Source of the DNA: Neoceratodus forsteri
Taxonomy: Eukaryota > Chordata > Ceratodontiformes > Ceratodontidae
Length of the DNA: 64,000 bases
Direction: 5' to 3'
Assembly: GCA_016271365.2 (NCBI GenBank)
Contig: CM028129.1
Span: forward strand, 1,003,979,501-1,004,043,500
The notes under the pieces were generated by a model that saw only the letters and a list, made by a program, of their open reading frames with translations, was not told the DNA's origin and did no database searches. The position numbers were made by a program, and so were the translations under genes. Below, one piece after another: positions 11,601-22,319 of this stretch; the stretch's first letter is position 1; every line of letters starts with the position of its first letter.

Positions 11601-11649
11601 GGGATTCAAGTGAAAGGCAATGAGCTCGAGGCTTTTTCTGGCTTGGCAT
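8649..11649 (-). pseudogene. L2 ORF2-type polyprotein: endonuclease plus reverse transcriptase
   Basis: The start is the ATG at 11649 (MPSQKKP). Residues 1-37 hold a Leu run and a 2A-like motif. The endonuclease follows: HINLCSLL (metal-binding Asn), VISESWLQ (catalytic Glu), RGGGVAIYI and ISDHCLI (the terminal Asp-His pair). The RT (10395-9445) has FLDLSKAFDTVDHDLL, GVPQGSILGPLLF and LFADDSAV, so all three catalytic Asp are intact. The C-terminal part (9364-8649) has the YLGVWID motif and the L2-type tail. Disruptions: near 11180, a stop at about 10396, and shifts near 9440 and 9110. Target-primed reverse transcription would be its role. Confidence 0.88.
11539..11649 (-). other. Leu-rich leader plus intact 2A-like motif
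   Basis: The first 37 codons of the L2 ORF read a basic start (MPSQKKPRAH), a run of seven Leu, then CSGDVELNPGP with the final Pro at 11541-11539. DxExNPGP is the consensus of 2A-like peptides, which make ribosomes skip the last Gly-Pro bond. Such motifs are known at the N terminus of several metazoan L2/CR1-group LINEs. The endonuclease begins about 25 residues later. The Leu run could act as a signal peptide when skipping fails or succeeds; that part is inference. Confidence 0.8.
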
Positions 11650-13398
11650 GGAGGAGGAACTGGGGTGCCAAGCTTTGTTTTTTAATTTATGCAAGCCTAA
11701 GGACACTGAGGCTAATACTCTGGCTGTATAACGCCAGTGGGAGTAACTCGAATTAATTAGAGATAATAATAATAATAATACAATTTATTTAATTAAGCGC
11801 CTTTCAAGTTTTCAAGGCGCTGTACAGTTCAAAAGATCAGGCAACAAATACAATAAAACAGAACAGCAATTTCAACAAGTAAAACCAATTACAATAAGGA
11901 TGGAAAGGCTTTATTCCATAAAAAGGACTTTAAGGCCCTTTTAAAAATATCCTCTGTTGTACTGACCAGATAAGGAAGGAGGCGTAGACAAACCTGCAAT
12001 AGTTGCTCTTCGAGGAAGGTAGTCCACCTGGATCAGTTGGCAAGGAGCCTTGGCATAACATGTGATATGTAGAGTCAGATTGGGCGAGCAGTCTTCAGGA
12101 TGAGGATGTGGTGTACCTCCAGTCTCACATTTTTGGGATAATAAGCCAGTAAGGGGTATGATACACAGTGCAGTCAGGAGGAGGAATTACCACGAGGCTG
12201 CCATAATTACAGTTGTTGGGTAAATGAGGCAATTTTGATAACAAGGGTAGCTCGCCAGCTGCTGGTTGCAGGATTCCCTTGGTGGAACCCTGGCAGTAAC
12301 AAATTGTTTTAGTAAGAAAGAGAAGGCAGGAGATTTGTCAGGGATGTGAGTGTGCGGTGCTAACGGGTCTATATAATAGCACACAGGAGGGGGGATGGGC
12401 AGTTGGGCGAAAAATTGCAGCTTTGCCGTACCTCTCAAGAGGAGCTCTCGGGCTGTGGCTTCGGAAGTGCCGACCGCCCCGTGTCCGCCGTCCACGTGGA
12501 GGGCGTCTGAGCTGGGATCCCTAGTGGGTTCTCGGCTAGAGAAAGGAGAGAGGAGCTCGAATTAATAGTGGGGCAACACAAAGGCTAGCAGTCTGAGCGA
12601 AAACAGCTCAATTAGCAACTGAAAAGCTAGCGATTTCCTTGGCGCCTTGCAGTCTGGAGAGAGCTACAAAGTCACGAAGGGGCTGTAACACTTGGTTGCT
12701 GGGAACATTTTTAGACAATAAACACAGTTTTTTGGCAAATCAGTCACAGTTCAGTCATTTGTAGTACAATTTTCAAGTAAAACAGTGCCTTAGCAAGACA
12801 GGATATGCTAGTCAGCAAGACAGGAAATGCTAGTCAGCAATAAGCAAACCTAAAGTACCAAAATGATATACCTCAGCAAGACAGAATGAGATAAAGCTAC
12901 TAGAAGGCTTAGCTGCAAAAAGGGGATGGGAGGAATTGCAGTTGTTGACAGTAAGTAACCAATAAATTGAAACATCAGATAGGAGTGGGTGGAGACTGTG
13001 TGCATTTAAAGGAGGCCTGGGAGGGGGAGGTGGTGTGGGACGAAAAATCAAGGGGCAGTTTGCAGAGCTAGCACTGAATCAGTGCACATACAGTTGGAGA
13101 GAAACTGCAGCGGGGGGGGAATGGTAAGTTACTTTACACAGGCTGAGCAGAACAGGCTAAATTAAAATATATAAATTAGAAGCCGAGTACAGGGATGCAG
13201 GCTTACATTAAGCCACACGTCTCAGGTGCTCCTGTCTCAGTTGAGAGAGACCAGCCAATCAGGGAGCTCTACACAGGCGTGGAGCCAATAGCGCTACCCT
13301 GAGAAGGGCGCTGAAATTGAAAACAGCAAATTGCAAGTGATGATCCGGTTCAGCGTTCACACAGCCCAGAGAAATCGTGGCAATTTTTCAAATGTCGT
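11650..13398 (-). other. 5' UTR of L2 copy 1, with a nested retroposon tail
   Basis: Non-coding in all frames at any useful length. At 11764-11860 there is an (AAT)n tail followed by the hairpin AAGCGCCTT...AAGGCGCT, a form common at the 3' ends of SINEs/LINEs; on the minus strand the hairpin precedes the tail, so it looks like a separate minus-strand retroposon whose 5' end I cannot place (perhaps near 12200-12490). A 19-base duplication (gctagtcagcaagacagga-like) occurs around 12785-12840. Confidence 0.5.
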
Positions 13399-13577
13399 AC
13401 CTTATCTGTCTCTTTGGGGGGTAGGTGGATCAGGCTTCTTGCACTGTAGAGGTGCTATGGCTGGATCATGACCGCTGCCCATGGGGGCAAGTGGCACCTT
13501 ATCTATCTCTTTGGGGGGTAGGTGGATCAGGCTTCTTGCACCGTAGAGGTGCTATGGCTGGATCATGACCGCTGCCC
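13399..13577 (-). repeat. 97-bp tandem repeat at the L2 (copy 1) 5' end
   Basis: Two nearly identical units start at 13399 and 13496 (accttatct, then tctttggggggtaggtgg...gctgccc). The unit is 97 bp, with about two differences over 80 bases, and the second unit is incomplete. They lie at the extreme 5' end of the LINE, where tandem promoter monomers are found in other LINEs. Confidence 0.85.
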
Positions 13578-13578
13578 G

Positions 13579-14256
13579 CAGTCACCAGGGTTACCATTAC
13601 TCTGTTCCTTTAGGTCATTTTTAGATACCTCTTTAAGGGTCTCCTGACTTAAGTTGATGTCAGGCTTTACTTTAGCAGCCTCCTGAGTTAGCTTCTTATG
13701 TGCTCCTTCCTCTCCCAATGGCTCATTTTTGTTTCCAGGATTGCTTGCTCTTTGTTTTCTGCCCTTCATACCATCCTTACCCTTTGATTTCTTCTTTTCT
13801 ACATTTTTACACTCTCTTTGCACCTCTTTCAACGGATGACTTCCCCCTGCATGATTCTCTAACCTTTTCTTCTCCATTTCCCCTTTCTTGGATGTCACCT
13901 TTTTATTAATAGCAGAGATAGCACTATTACCAGGGTCCATAGCATTAACCTGGGCCTTCGTACCAGAAAATTCTAGATAAGATGAAGCTCTCAGGGGATG
14001 GATAGCATTTAATAGCCTAATGGCATCATCCATTCTTGCACCATTAATAGCTATATCTTCTCTCAGTGACTCAGTATCAGTCCTAATTATCACCGTTTGT
14101 TCCATTATCATTAAGCTAGCAGCATATTGCTTTTTCATAACCTCACTAATATCTGTGCTTAAGTATGAGGGAAAATATGTCAGGGATTTGTTAAAAATGT
14201 TTTCTTCACTGTCTTGACCTTGATTAAGCAAAACCTCTTCTCTCTGTAAAGACTTG
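13579..14256 (-). pseudogene. Unknown retroelement ORF, segment B
   Basis: About 225 codons are open between the MITE (14257) and the L2 5' end (13578). The first part (TDTESLREDIAINGARMDDAIRLLNAI) is heptad-like and probably coiled coil. The second part is very rich in Lys, Glu and Asn (MEKKRLENHAG, KKKSKGKDGMKGRKQR), like a nucleic-acid-binding linker. Removing the MITE and one copy of its TTG target duplication joins it in frame to segment A. No zinc knuckle or enzyme motif is seen here. The function could be an ORF1/Gag of a LINE (Tx1-like is my guess) or of another retroelement. Confidence 0.55.
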
Positions 14257-15220
14257 GGGCCCGATTCTCAAACAGCCCTGAGAGCGACGCAAGTTGTGTC
14301 ACTCCAGAGCTGCAGCAAACTCCCGGTGTGCCAGGGATGCTGCACCTGATTCTACAAAAATGAGGCTCCTGGCACCAAACTCCCTGGGTTTGCCACAACC
14401 TAACAGCTGTGCCAAACAGTTGGCACATCTGTGGGATATGCTGCAGGGATCTGGGCCCTTCCCCCACCCAGCACAACACTAGAGGGGCCAGGATGGTTGG
14501 GGGGGTGAAACATGCCTGCCTGGATGGGTACAGGGCTGAAGTGGCATGGGGTGCCCTAGGAATGTTTGTGGAGATAGTAGGCATGCTCGGGTGTGATGTG
14601 GCACTTGGTGGGGTGCCATCAGTGCAACTATAAAGCCAATGGGATGTTACCATGAGGGAGGGAGTTCCGGGGACAAACAGTACCCAAGGCTGGGGCTGCT
14701 GTCAGGGCTGTGACCACCTGGGGCCATGGAAATGTTTGTCCCTGGACCACCACCCTGAGGTACCATACCATTAGCTTCACAGTTCTATTAATGGTACCCC
14801 TGCCAAGTGCCAAATCAATCCCTGATATGCCCACCATTTCCCCAACACCCCTATAGCACCCCATGCCCCTTCAGCCCCTGGACCCCACTTTCAGAGTCCC
14901 CCACTTCACCGTGTGTGGCACTGGCCCAAGGGGCTTAGACCACCTCCTGGCTAGTCTAAGTCAAGCCCCTTGTTGTGCCCATGGTGGGGCTTATGGAACA
15001 CCAGATTAGAGGATGGTGCAGCCCAGCTGTGGTGCAAGCCCCCTTGAGACATGGCACACTATGCTGTATGTCACATGGGGGGGTCAGTGGCTCCCCATTC
15101 TGACGCAAACCGTGTTTCAGAATTGGGAATGCCACATCTTTGGACGCAAGGTGCCAGTTGTGTCATTAATGTTTGACTCAGGCACCTTGTGTCAGTCTAT
15201 GTGCTTTGAGAATTGAGCCC
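14257..15220. mobile_element. GGGCYC-family MITE, copy 1 (964 bp)
   Basis: Inverted termini GGGCCCGATTCTCAAA and (reverse) GGGCTCAATTCTCAAA, 14 of 16 identical. A 3-bp duplication TTG lies on each side (14254-14256 and 15221-15223); excising the element with one TTG restores the split ORF. No transposase frame is seen. A 3-bp duplication with G-rich ends suggests PIF/Harbinger, but the target is TTG rather than the usual TWA, so the superfamily is unsure. The interior has many TGCACCA-like and CTAGTCTAAG motifs shared with the other copies. Confidence 0.8.
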
Positions 15221-15223
15221 TTG

Positions 15224-15893
15224 ATGCCAAGCTGATCTAACTGGTGAGACCCATGCAGCCTGTTTTCAATATTATACAGTTTTCCTTTGTTACATTTGTC
15301 CAGGTCCTTTAGACCCAATATTGTGTTATGCACGTCAGTCAATACCTCCTTCTGGTCTAATTTTGTAGCCATAGATGATTCAGGTTCAGTGCCCTTTAGA
15401 TTACCCTGGGAGGCATCAGTATAAGGACTGACCAGGAGAAAGGCGATAAAGCTCTGTAAAAGAGCCCTCTCCCTTAAACCAGCATTATCTAAAGTACAGT
15501 CATCATGACCTTCGAGTGTAGCTTACACCAGATTCATATCCTGAGTCCCTTCTGTATCAGCAGCCATCAATAGGCTACCAACCCTAAGGTACTCCTTACT
15601 ATTCCTTGTGGCAAAAGCCAGCCCCTTATTAGGCTGCTTAGAATTCTGTAATCTAGGAATTGAAATTCTCATTTCAGAGTTTAAGGCACTATCTGCCAAC
15701 TTATTTTTCTTAGGGGCTTCACTCTTCACATACCCAGGATAACCAGGAAGTTTAGAGTTAACCATACTTGTAATCTTAGGTTAATTTTTGCCAGATAAAA
15801 TTTGTTTCTTATTTTTTTCCCTTTCTTCCTTTTACTTTTAATTTGATCTTTATCTGTTTCCTGTCTCCCCTCTGACAGCAGAGAATTCTCCAT
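15224..15893 (-). pseudogene. Unknown retroelement ORF, segment A (N terminus)
   Basis: I place the start at the ATG at 15893-15891 (context aacATGG), giving MENSLLSEGRQETDKDQ followed by a Lys/Arg-rich stretch. A one-base shift near 15785 leads into the open frame from 15765 (MVNSKLPGYPGYVK). A single TAA at 15523-15525 then interrupts; the same frame continues to the MITE at 15220. The N terminus is basic with no signal peptide or membrane segment. The three segments together would encode at least about 650 residues with only a handful of disruptions, so this was a fairly young copy when hit by the insertions. Confidence 0.5.
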
Positions 15894-17859
15894 GTTACAT
15901 TGTTTTTTGTCCTCCAGTAATCACTGTGTATAGCAGCATCAAATTTAATGACCCCGTGAACTTAAGCCCATGTACCTAGGCTAAGCAGCAGTAAAATCAG
16001 GTGGAACATTATTAGTTATAGACATCTTACAATATAAGCAGGATTTACAGTGCAAGACTGATTAGATCAGTCCCACCTAACAGTGGACAAACCACTAGTG
16101 TTCACTTCTCCAAAGAATGTATAAAGGCAAAGTTAAAGTGATTTATAAGTATATATTTCATTATACCACATACTGTATAAAGTACAAGTATAAATTTCAG
16201 TACACCACAATTTAAACTGTGCACATAAAACAATGGAAATCTCATGTAGATATATAAACATTGGCTATTAAAAAGGAAAAAGGCTATAAAGCCCACACTA
16301 AAATGAATCACAGCACTCTGATGTAAACTTGGAAAGTAATTGACCAAGGAATGAATTAATTTCAGAAGTCCATCTTGAGAGTGTAGATTATCTGTCTGCT
16401 TGACTGGGGCAATATGGCTTCCTTGTCCTGTTTCCTTTGCACTGTGGGAGGAATCACTCTCTATACCCTTTAATGGCAAGGTGCTGCAGGACCTTCTGTT
16501 GGTATAGGGGACCTCAAGAAGTCACACACAGGACACTATACCAAGGGAAGAGGAAAAAGGGACAGTTTTAGTAGTAAAAAATACAGATAAAAGGGGAAAC
16601 CTCCTAGTTTAAAAATTCCCCTAATTAAAAGTCAGAGGTACTTAAAAGGTCCTCGTAGTCAAGAAACAATAATTACTAAATACGTCGAGGGTGCATCAAG
16701 GAGAACTTGGAAACTTAAAAGCCAATAAAAATCACAAATGTAGCAAAATAAATAAAATGCGGTAATTAAATACATTTTAACGCAGTCTGTACCCAGGCAG
16801 AGTAGCAATGGTTAAAAATTACTTGTCCTTACGGAGAATAACAGATAACTCAGAGAAATTATAAAAAGACATATTTCTGCCTCCAGCTGCTACACAAAAT
16901 CTCTGCTGACTCCAAAGACGTGTTGCTGTAGGGAGTCTCCACTGAACACTGGTGATTGCTTACTAAAGATGCCAGCACATGCGCACTTTTTAAGTCAGCG
17001 ATCACATGACTGCTATGGCGTGAAAATTTAAAATACAGTAAAACAATAACAGTCTTATTATGTTTGTTTGCTGTATACCAATACCATACAAAAGACACTC
17101 AAATATTTATAAAAAAAGAGTCCCCTCAGTATATATCACAATCTGGCAGGATGGTACAAAGTTAAAAGAATAAACATTATGCAGAGACAGTATTAAATCT
17201 AATTCAGATAGACCTCTAGCTAGACAAACAAATAAAAGAATATAGAAGGGGAATTTAAAGAATAAGAAGAAACCCCCTATCCCACAAGGTGCTCGGCTGC
17301 AATTGTTCAAAAGTTAATGTATTTATTCAATGCACTTACATAGAGCTAAACACTCATAAAAAAAAAAAATGCTTTTTCCTTTTTCAGATAATTCAAACTC
17401 GGCTTCCAAGTCTCCAAGCTTTTGTTAATTCTTGCTCATGGTCCATCAAGCCCAGCCTTGATATCCAATGACACTAGGAAACACCTTCTAGAGCCAATAC
17501 CGACTGAGTCCACAGCTAGCTCGCTGCCGGCTCTCTTTTCAACAATTATCTGCTTGCACTCACTCATGCTCCCCTATCAGATGCATGTTTGGTTTTGCCA
17601 ACAGAACTTTCCTCTGCACACAAAGCTTCTAATGGGTAAAATAAAAACTCAGTTCAAGGCAATAAAAATCTATGGAGGTGAAATAAGAATAAATTTAGAA
17701 ACCCACTGGCTCAGATGGCATACCTGCTCTAAATTACAGTCGGACCCATCAATGTAAGATGGTTCAGTACTCTACACAGAGCCACTCAGCAGCACTCCAC
17801 CATCCTCTGTCTCCAGGGTCCTGGAGATACAGCTGCTTCCACAAGCTTGGAGAGTCAAT
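15894..17859. other. Upstream region of the unknown ORF; no gene seen
   Basis: AT-rich DNA upstream of the ATG at 15893. It probably contains the 5' end of the unknown retroelement, but I could not place an LTR, a tRNA-primer site or tandem promoter repeats. Short open frames here have no recognisable motif. A short stretch at 17440-17470 resembles the generic tails of CR1-like repeats. Confidence 0.4.
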
Positions 17860-19597
17860 GGGCTCAATTTTCAAAGGTCTGAGAATGATGCAAGATGGTT
17901 GCACCAGAAAAGAATGACACAAGAAGCAAGCTGCATCAAAACTTACATGTGCCCCGATTTTCTAATGCTGCTTGTGTCAAAAGCAGAACTGCCAGTGCCA
18001 CAGTAGCTTGTGTCAGTCTTGCATTAAAAAAATGTAAGTGCCATGTTGCAGCGAGGCTTGCTTCAAAAAAAAGATGCCACATCCCCTTTTTTGGATTTTC
18101 TAAAGTGGAAGCTGTCGACACTGTGTCAAAGATGCATGCTGTTGATAAACCAGCCAGAGCTAGTCTAACTGACACTAGAGCATATACAGAGGCCCACAGC
18201 AGGTGGGCAGACTTAACTGTGGCACTATGTATGTATGGCATAATGCTATAAGAGTCCTGCACTGTAGACATCATAATGCTATTTGTAGCATGTAAAATAT
18301 TGCTTCCAGAGGCAATTTCATCTGCCATAATTTATGACTCAGGTTGCATCATTTTTCACTCCATACTTCATATTTTTGACTCTGCTTGTGTCATTTTTGC
18401 TCCATCTCAGTTATGCATTGGGGCTGAGTTTCAAAGACCCACTAGATCATCACACCATGTGCCAAACTGCTGCCTGTGGCAAACTTAGGTGCTCCAAGGA
18501 CCCTGCAAAAGATTTTGGAAGAAGAGGGGTCCCAGTGCCAAAGTCCCTGAGTTTGCCACAAGCTGACCTTTGCACCAAACAAATGGTGCACATGAGGGGA
18601 ATGCCACAAGTTGCAGGATGGGCTAGCTGCAGCAGTGGCCCATGATGGTGACCCACCAGCTGGTCACCCAGGTGGCTGGTGGGTCACAGTGGAAGGGCCA
18701 CGGCACGTGGAGGGGAAGGACAGAGTGAGATGGGGGAAGGGATGGTAATTGCCCCTGATGGGGTCAATGCATGTCCGCCACTGCATAGAGCAGGTTCACG
18801 TTGGGGAGGGGCTGACTCACAAGTGCCACTATGGGCACCATGGGGGGAGTCCTGAGGGCACTTACCTGACACAAACCACCAGTTGCTCCAGCAGTGATCT
18901 GGCATTTGTCAGGGACTGTGAGGGTGCCATCACCAGGGAGAGACAGGATCACCCCCCCCACCCAGCAACAGTTCCAGGGATGGAGCACAGCATGCTAGAC
19001 CAGCTCTAGGCTAGTCTAACAGTAAAGGACAGTGTGCCCTTTGGGAGGTCTTCCAAAATACCACTTTAGGGGATGCTGCAGTGCTGACCTGGTGCAAACC
19101 GCCTTCTGCCATGGTGCACTGGTGCAACTGTCGCAAGGACGGCACAATCTTGGTTGACGCAGGTGGTCCCCAAAGGAAGCAGACAACATTACAAAATTGG
19201 GAATGGTGCAAGGTGCAGTGCAAGGAGACACTTGCACAATTTCTCCTTGATGCAAGCACCTTGTGTCATTCCTGATGTTCTGAAAGTCGGGTCTATCTTA
19301 TTTTTAACTCAGCTTGTGTCATTTTTGCCCCATTCCACTCATGCATCATATTTTTGACACAACTTGCATTAGTTTTGCTCCATCTCACTCCATGCATCGT
19401 TCTCAGCTTGCGTCATTCTCACTCCATGCATTATATTTTTGACACAGTGGTGATCTTGTATCATTTTGGGGTCTTTGCCACAGAGAACACTTTTCTTGCA
19501 AAATATGGCACACGGTATTTGGCACACCTGGATTTGACTCAAGGTGGTTGTTTGACACACTTTGTGTCAGTCTAAGGGTCCTTTGAAAATGCAGCCC
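17860..19597. mobile_element. GGGCYC-family MITE, copy 2, with a nested copy
   Basis: Outer ends are GGGCTCAATTTTCAAAGG (17860) and CCTTTGAAAATGCAGCCC (to 19597). Inside, 18420-19293 has its own related ends (GGGGCTGAGTTTCAAAGA and, reversed, GACCCGACTTTCAGAA) and an interior that aligns by eye with copy 1. This suggests insertion of one family member into another. The flanking outer triplets AAT and ACT differ by one base. No coding capacity is seen; short open frames are repeat translations. Confidence 0.65.
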
Positions 19598-20060
19598 ACT
19601 ATCTTTGTGGGTAATTAGTGAATAGAATAGATTATCTGGGCATCATATGTTTAGTAAAGAGATATTCTTACACTCAGTTGAAACCACCCAAAGTATCTCC
19701 TTTATCAGGTAGACTAGATGGATCTTGCAGTCCCCGTCTGCCATCAGTTTCTATGTTTCTAACCCTAATGTCCTGGGAACTTAAATCCACTTGGTTACTA
19801 TCAAAGTCTGCTCCACTCTACTGGTGCTACCTTAATCAAATAATATCCCCTCACCTCAAGCCCACCTCTTTGCTGCATTAACATCTGCCCTATGCCTGTA
19901 CATGCTGATTCTGCCCCCAGTCCTCTTTTTTTCTCCCCTCTGGACATTATATCAAATACACTATGTTTAGGTCACACATACTGCCTATCACATAATAATT
20001 ACTGTACATGTATAGTTATAAATACATTATATCATATTATATTTTACACACACACCTTAA
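19598..20060 (+). repeat. CR1-like 3' tail and unassigned DNA
   Basis: At 19705-19765 the plus strand has the recurrent LINE tail gtagactagatgg...ctgccatcagtttctatgtttct, the end of a CR1-like copy. The rest to 20060 shows nothing I can name. Confidence 0.5.
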
Positions 20061-20705
20061 CTATGAGGAGATATTGGGCATGCTCACATTTTTCATTGAA
20101 GAAAAGAGAAAGATTAGAGGGGACTTGGTCATTGTGTTCTGAATACTAAAGGAGAGGAACATGGTGGTGTATACAATGATGCTTTAGCAAGATGAATTAA
20201 AATGCATGCATTCAAACTGGGGGGGCTCATGATAAGATGAAACATTAGAAAGCATTATGGTGCAAAGGGTGTAGTTAACATCTTTAATAGCTGTACTCGG
20301 TGAAGTTGTGGAAGCTAGCAATGTGCAGGCCTTCAAATCAAGATTAGACAGATTTCTGAAGGAGAATGACATTGAAGGTTACACAGCATGAGTAGTGGTA
20401 ACTTTACAACCATTACTGAAAAAGGTGAGTTACCAGTAGAGCAAAGAACATAAATCCTGTCAGTTTGCAAGACCTTGGTCAGGTCCCACCTGGAGTACTG
20501 TTTGCAGCTTTGGTCTGCTCAGTACAAAAAGTACATCAAGGCATGTGAAAGAGTGCAACACAGGACAACCAAAATGATCAGTGGTAGGGGAATAAAAACT
20601 ATGAGGTGTGGCTTGAGACACTAAACATGTTCACACTGGAGGCTGAGAGGGACATGGCCTCAATATTTTACATACTCAAGGGTATGAACAAGATTAGACA
20701 GTTTT
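20060..20705 (+). mobile_element. Two CR1-like LINE 3' fragments in tandem
   Basis: The first fragment (to about 20395) encodes FSLKKRERLEG and the following C-terminal region of CR1-like ORF2, ending in gcaggccttcaaatcaagattagac. The second (about 20440-20705) starts upstream in the ORF (RSHLEYCLQLWSAQY, ERVQHRTTKMI) and is then truncated. Both are plus strand, dead, and separate copies because the second repeats an earlier part of the protein. Confidence 0.75.
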
Positions 20706-20736
20706 AGTTGTTCAATCTGGAGTCCTGTAGCAGAAA

Positions 20737-22310
20737 TATAGAAACATAGAATTTGTCAGCAGATAAGGACCACTTGGCCCATGTAGTCTGCCCCTCTTTT
20801 TTCCTTCCTATTTTATCACCGCAGACCTGATCTAGTCTCTGGCCCTCCTCCTCTCTCTGCTTTGATACCAGTTTTCTTTTATACCTATCAAATGTACGCT
20901 TGAAGCCCACCACAGTTTTCACCCTTGCCACCCCTGCTGGATGATTGTTCCAGGCATCCACCACCCCATTAGTGGAGAAAGTATTCCTCATATCCCTCCT
21001 AAACTTCCCCCTTCAGCTTCATTGCATGCCCCCTAGTTATTGTACACCATTTGTCTAAAAAATGCTCCCTTCCTGTACCTTATTCTCCTTCATGGGGTAT
21101 TTAAAGGTCTCTATCATGTCACCCCCCAGGTTGCACATGTTTAGATCACTTAGTCTCTCCTCATAGGACATTTGGTGCAACCTCTGCACCACTGTTGTTG
21201 CCCTGCCCTTCTTTGGATAGCCTCTACCTTTGTCTATATCCTTTCTGAGGTGTGGTCTCCAGAACTGGACACAGTACACCAGTTGTGGTCTCACCAATGA
21301 CAGATACAGTGGCAACACCATCTCCCTCCTTCTGCTGGTGATGCCTCTCCCTATGCATCCCAGCATCCCACTGGCTTCCCTACTGCTTTGTTACATTGCC
21401 TTGCCACCTTAAGGTCATCCTCTATGATTATCCCTAGGACTCATTCCTGTTTAGTGACCTTCAATACCCCCCATTCTATGCTCTGTCTCTGGATTTCGGC
21501 ACCCGGGCTGCATGGTTTTGCACTTTTTTTATGTTGAAACCCAGCTGCCATACCCTTGGTCATTCCTTGAACTTTTTCAGATCTGTATTCATTCTCTCCA
21601 CTCCTCTGGAGTGTCAGCCCTGTTGCAGATCTTGATGTCATCTGCAAAGAGGTACACCTTCCCTCCAGCTCTTCTGCAATGTCATTTATAAAGACATTGA
21701 GAGGACTGGACCCAGTACTGAGCTCTAAGGATCCCCGCTGGTCATACTCCCTTCCCCTGAGTTAGTGCCATTCACCACTACCCTCTGTTGCATATCCCTC
21801 AGTCAATTACATACCCAGTGTACCACCTTGGTTCCCACCCCTAAGCTTCACAGATTTTTTATGAGCCTCCTTTATGGCATAGTGTCGAAATTCTTGTTGA
21901 AGTCTAAGTAGACCATGTCCACTGCTTGCCCTGATCTATTTCTGTGGTCACCCAATCAAAGAAATCTCTCAAGTTTCTGACATGATCGCCTTCCCATGTA
22001 TCCATGCTACCTTGAGTCCTGTAACCTACTGGATACAAGGTAATCTACCAGTTTTTCCTTTAGAAGTGATTTCATTGGTTTCCCCACTACTAACGTCAGA
22101 CTGACCAGCTTGTAGTTGCCAACCTCTTCCCTGCTGCCACTCTGATGGAGAAGGACTACATCTTCATTTCTCCAGTTCTCTGGGATCACCCCTGTATCTA
22201 TATCCTTGGATGTAACCTGTCCGTTCCCATAGCCTTCTCCCCTCTCAGATTCCAAGTCCCTTTGGGACTCTTTTTTTCTTCAAATAGACTTGTGTCTACT
22301 TTCCTGTGTC
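20737..22310 (-). mobile_element. CR1-like LINE, RT to 3' end, minus strand
   Basis: Reading leftward: PENWRNEDVVLLHQSGS (22255-22160), the RT motif LDFNKNFDT near 21890, YLFADDIKIC near 21625-21660, then LYLSLVRPQLVYCVQFWRPHL (21366-21240), YEERLSDLNMCNLGG, and the 3' part VDAWNNHPAGVARVKTVVGFKRTFDRYK (20991-20860). It ends in the tail ctgacaaattctatgtttctat near 20737. Stops and shifts are frequent. The catalytic FADD and Asp are retained, but the endonuclease is missing (5' truncation, usual for LINEs). Confidence 0.88.
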
Positions 22311-22319
22311 CAATAGAGA

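Larger units (their letters stand above)
7587..13578 (-). mobile_element. L2-type non-LTR retrotransposon (copy 1), nearly full length
   Basis: A minus-strand LINE with 5' UTR (about 11650-13578), an ORF with an apurinic-type endonuclease and RT (8649-11649), a 3' UTR and a (TGAT)n tail at 7587-7605, the short tandem tail typical of L2/CR1-group LINEs. It is bounded by a 6-bp duplication CAGTCA (7581-7586 and 13579-13584), which restores the frame of the interrupted ORF. It carries a hAT-like MITE at 7979-8266. Few disruptions are present, so this is a young copy. Confidence 0.88.
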
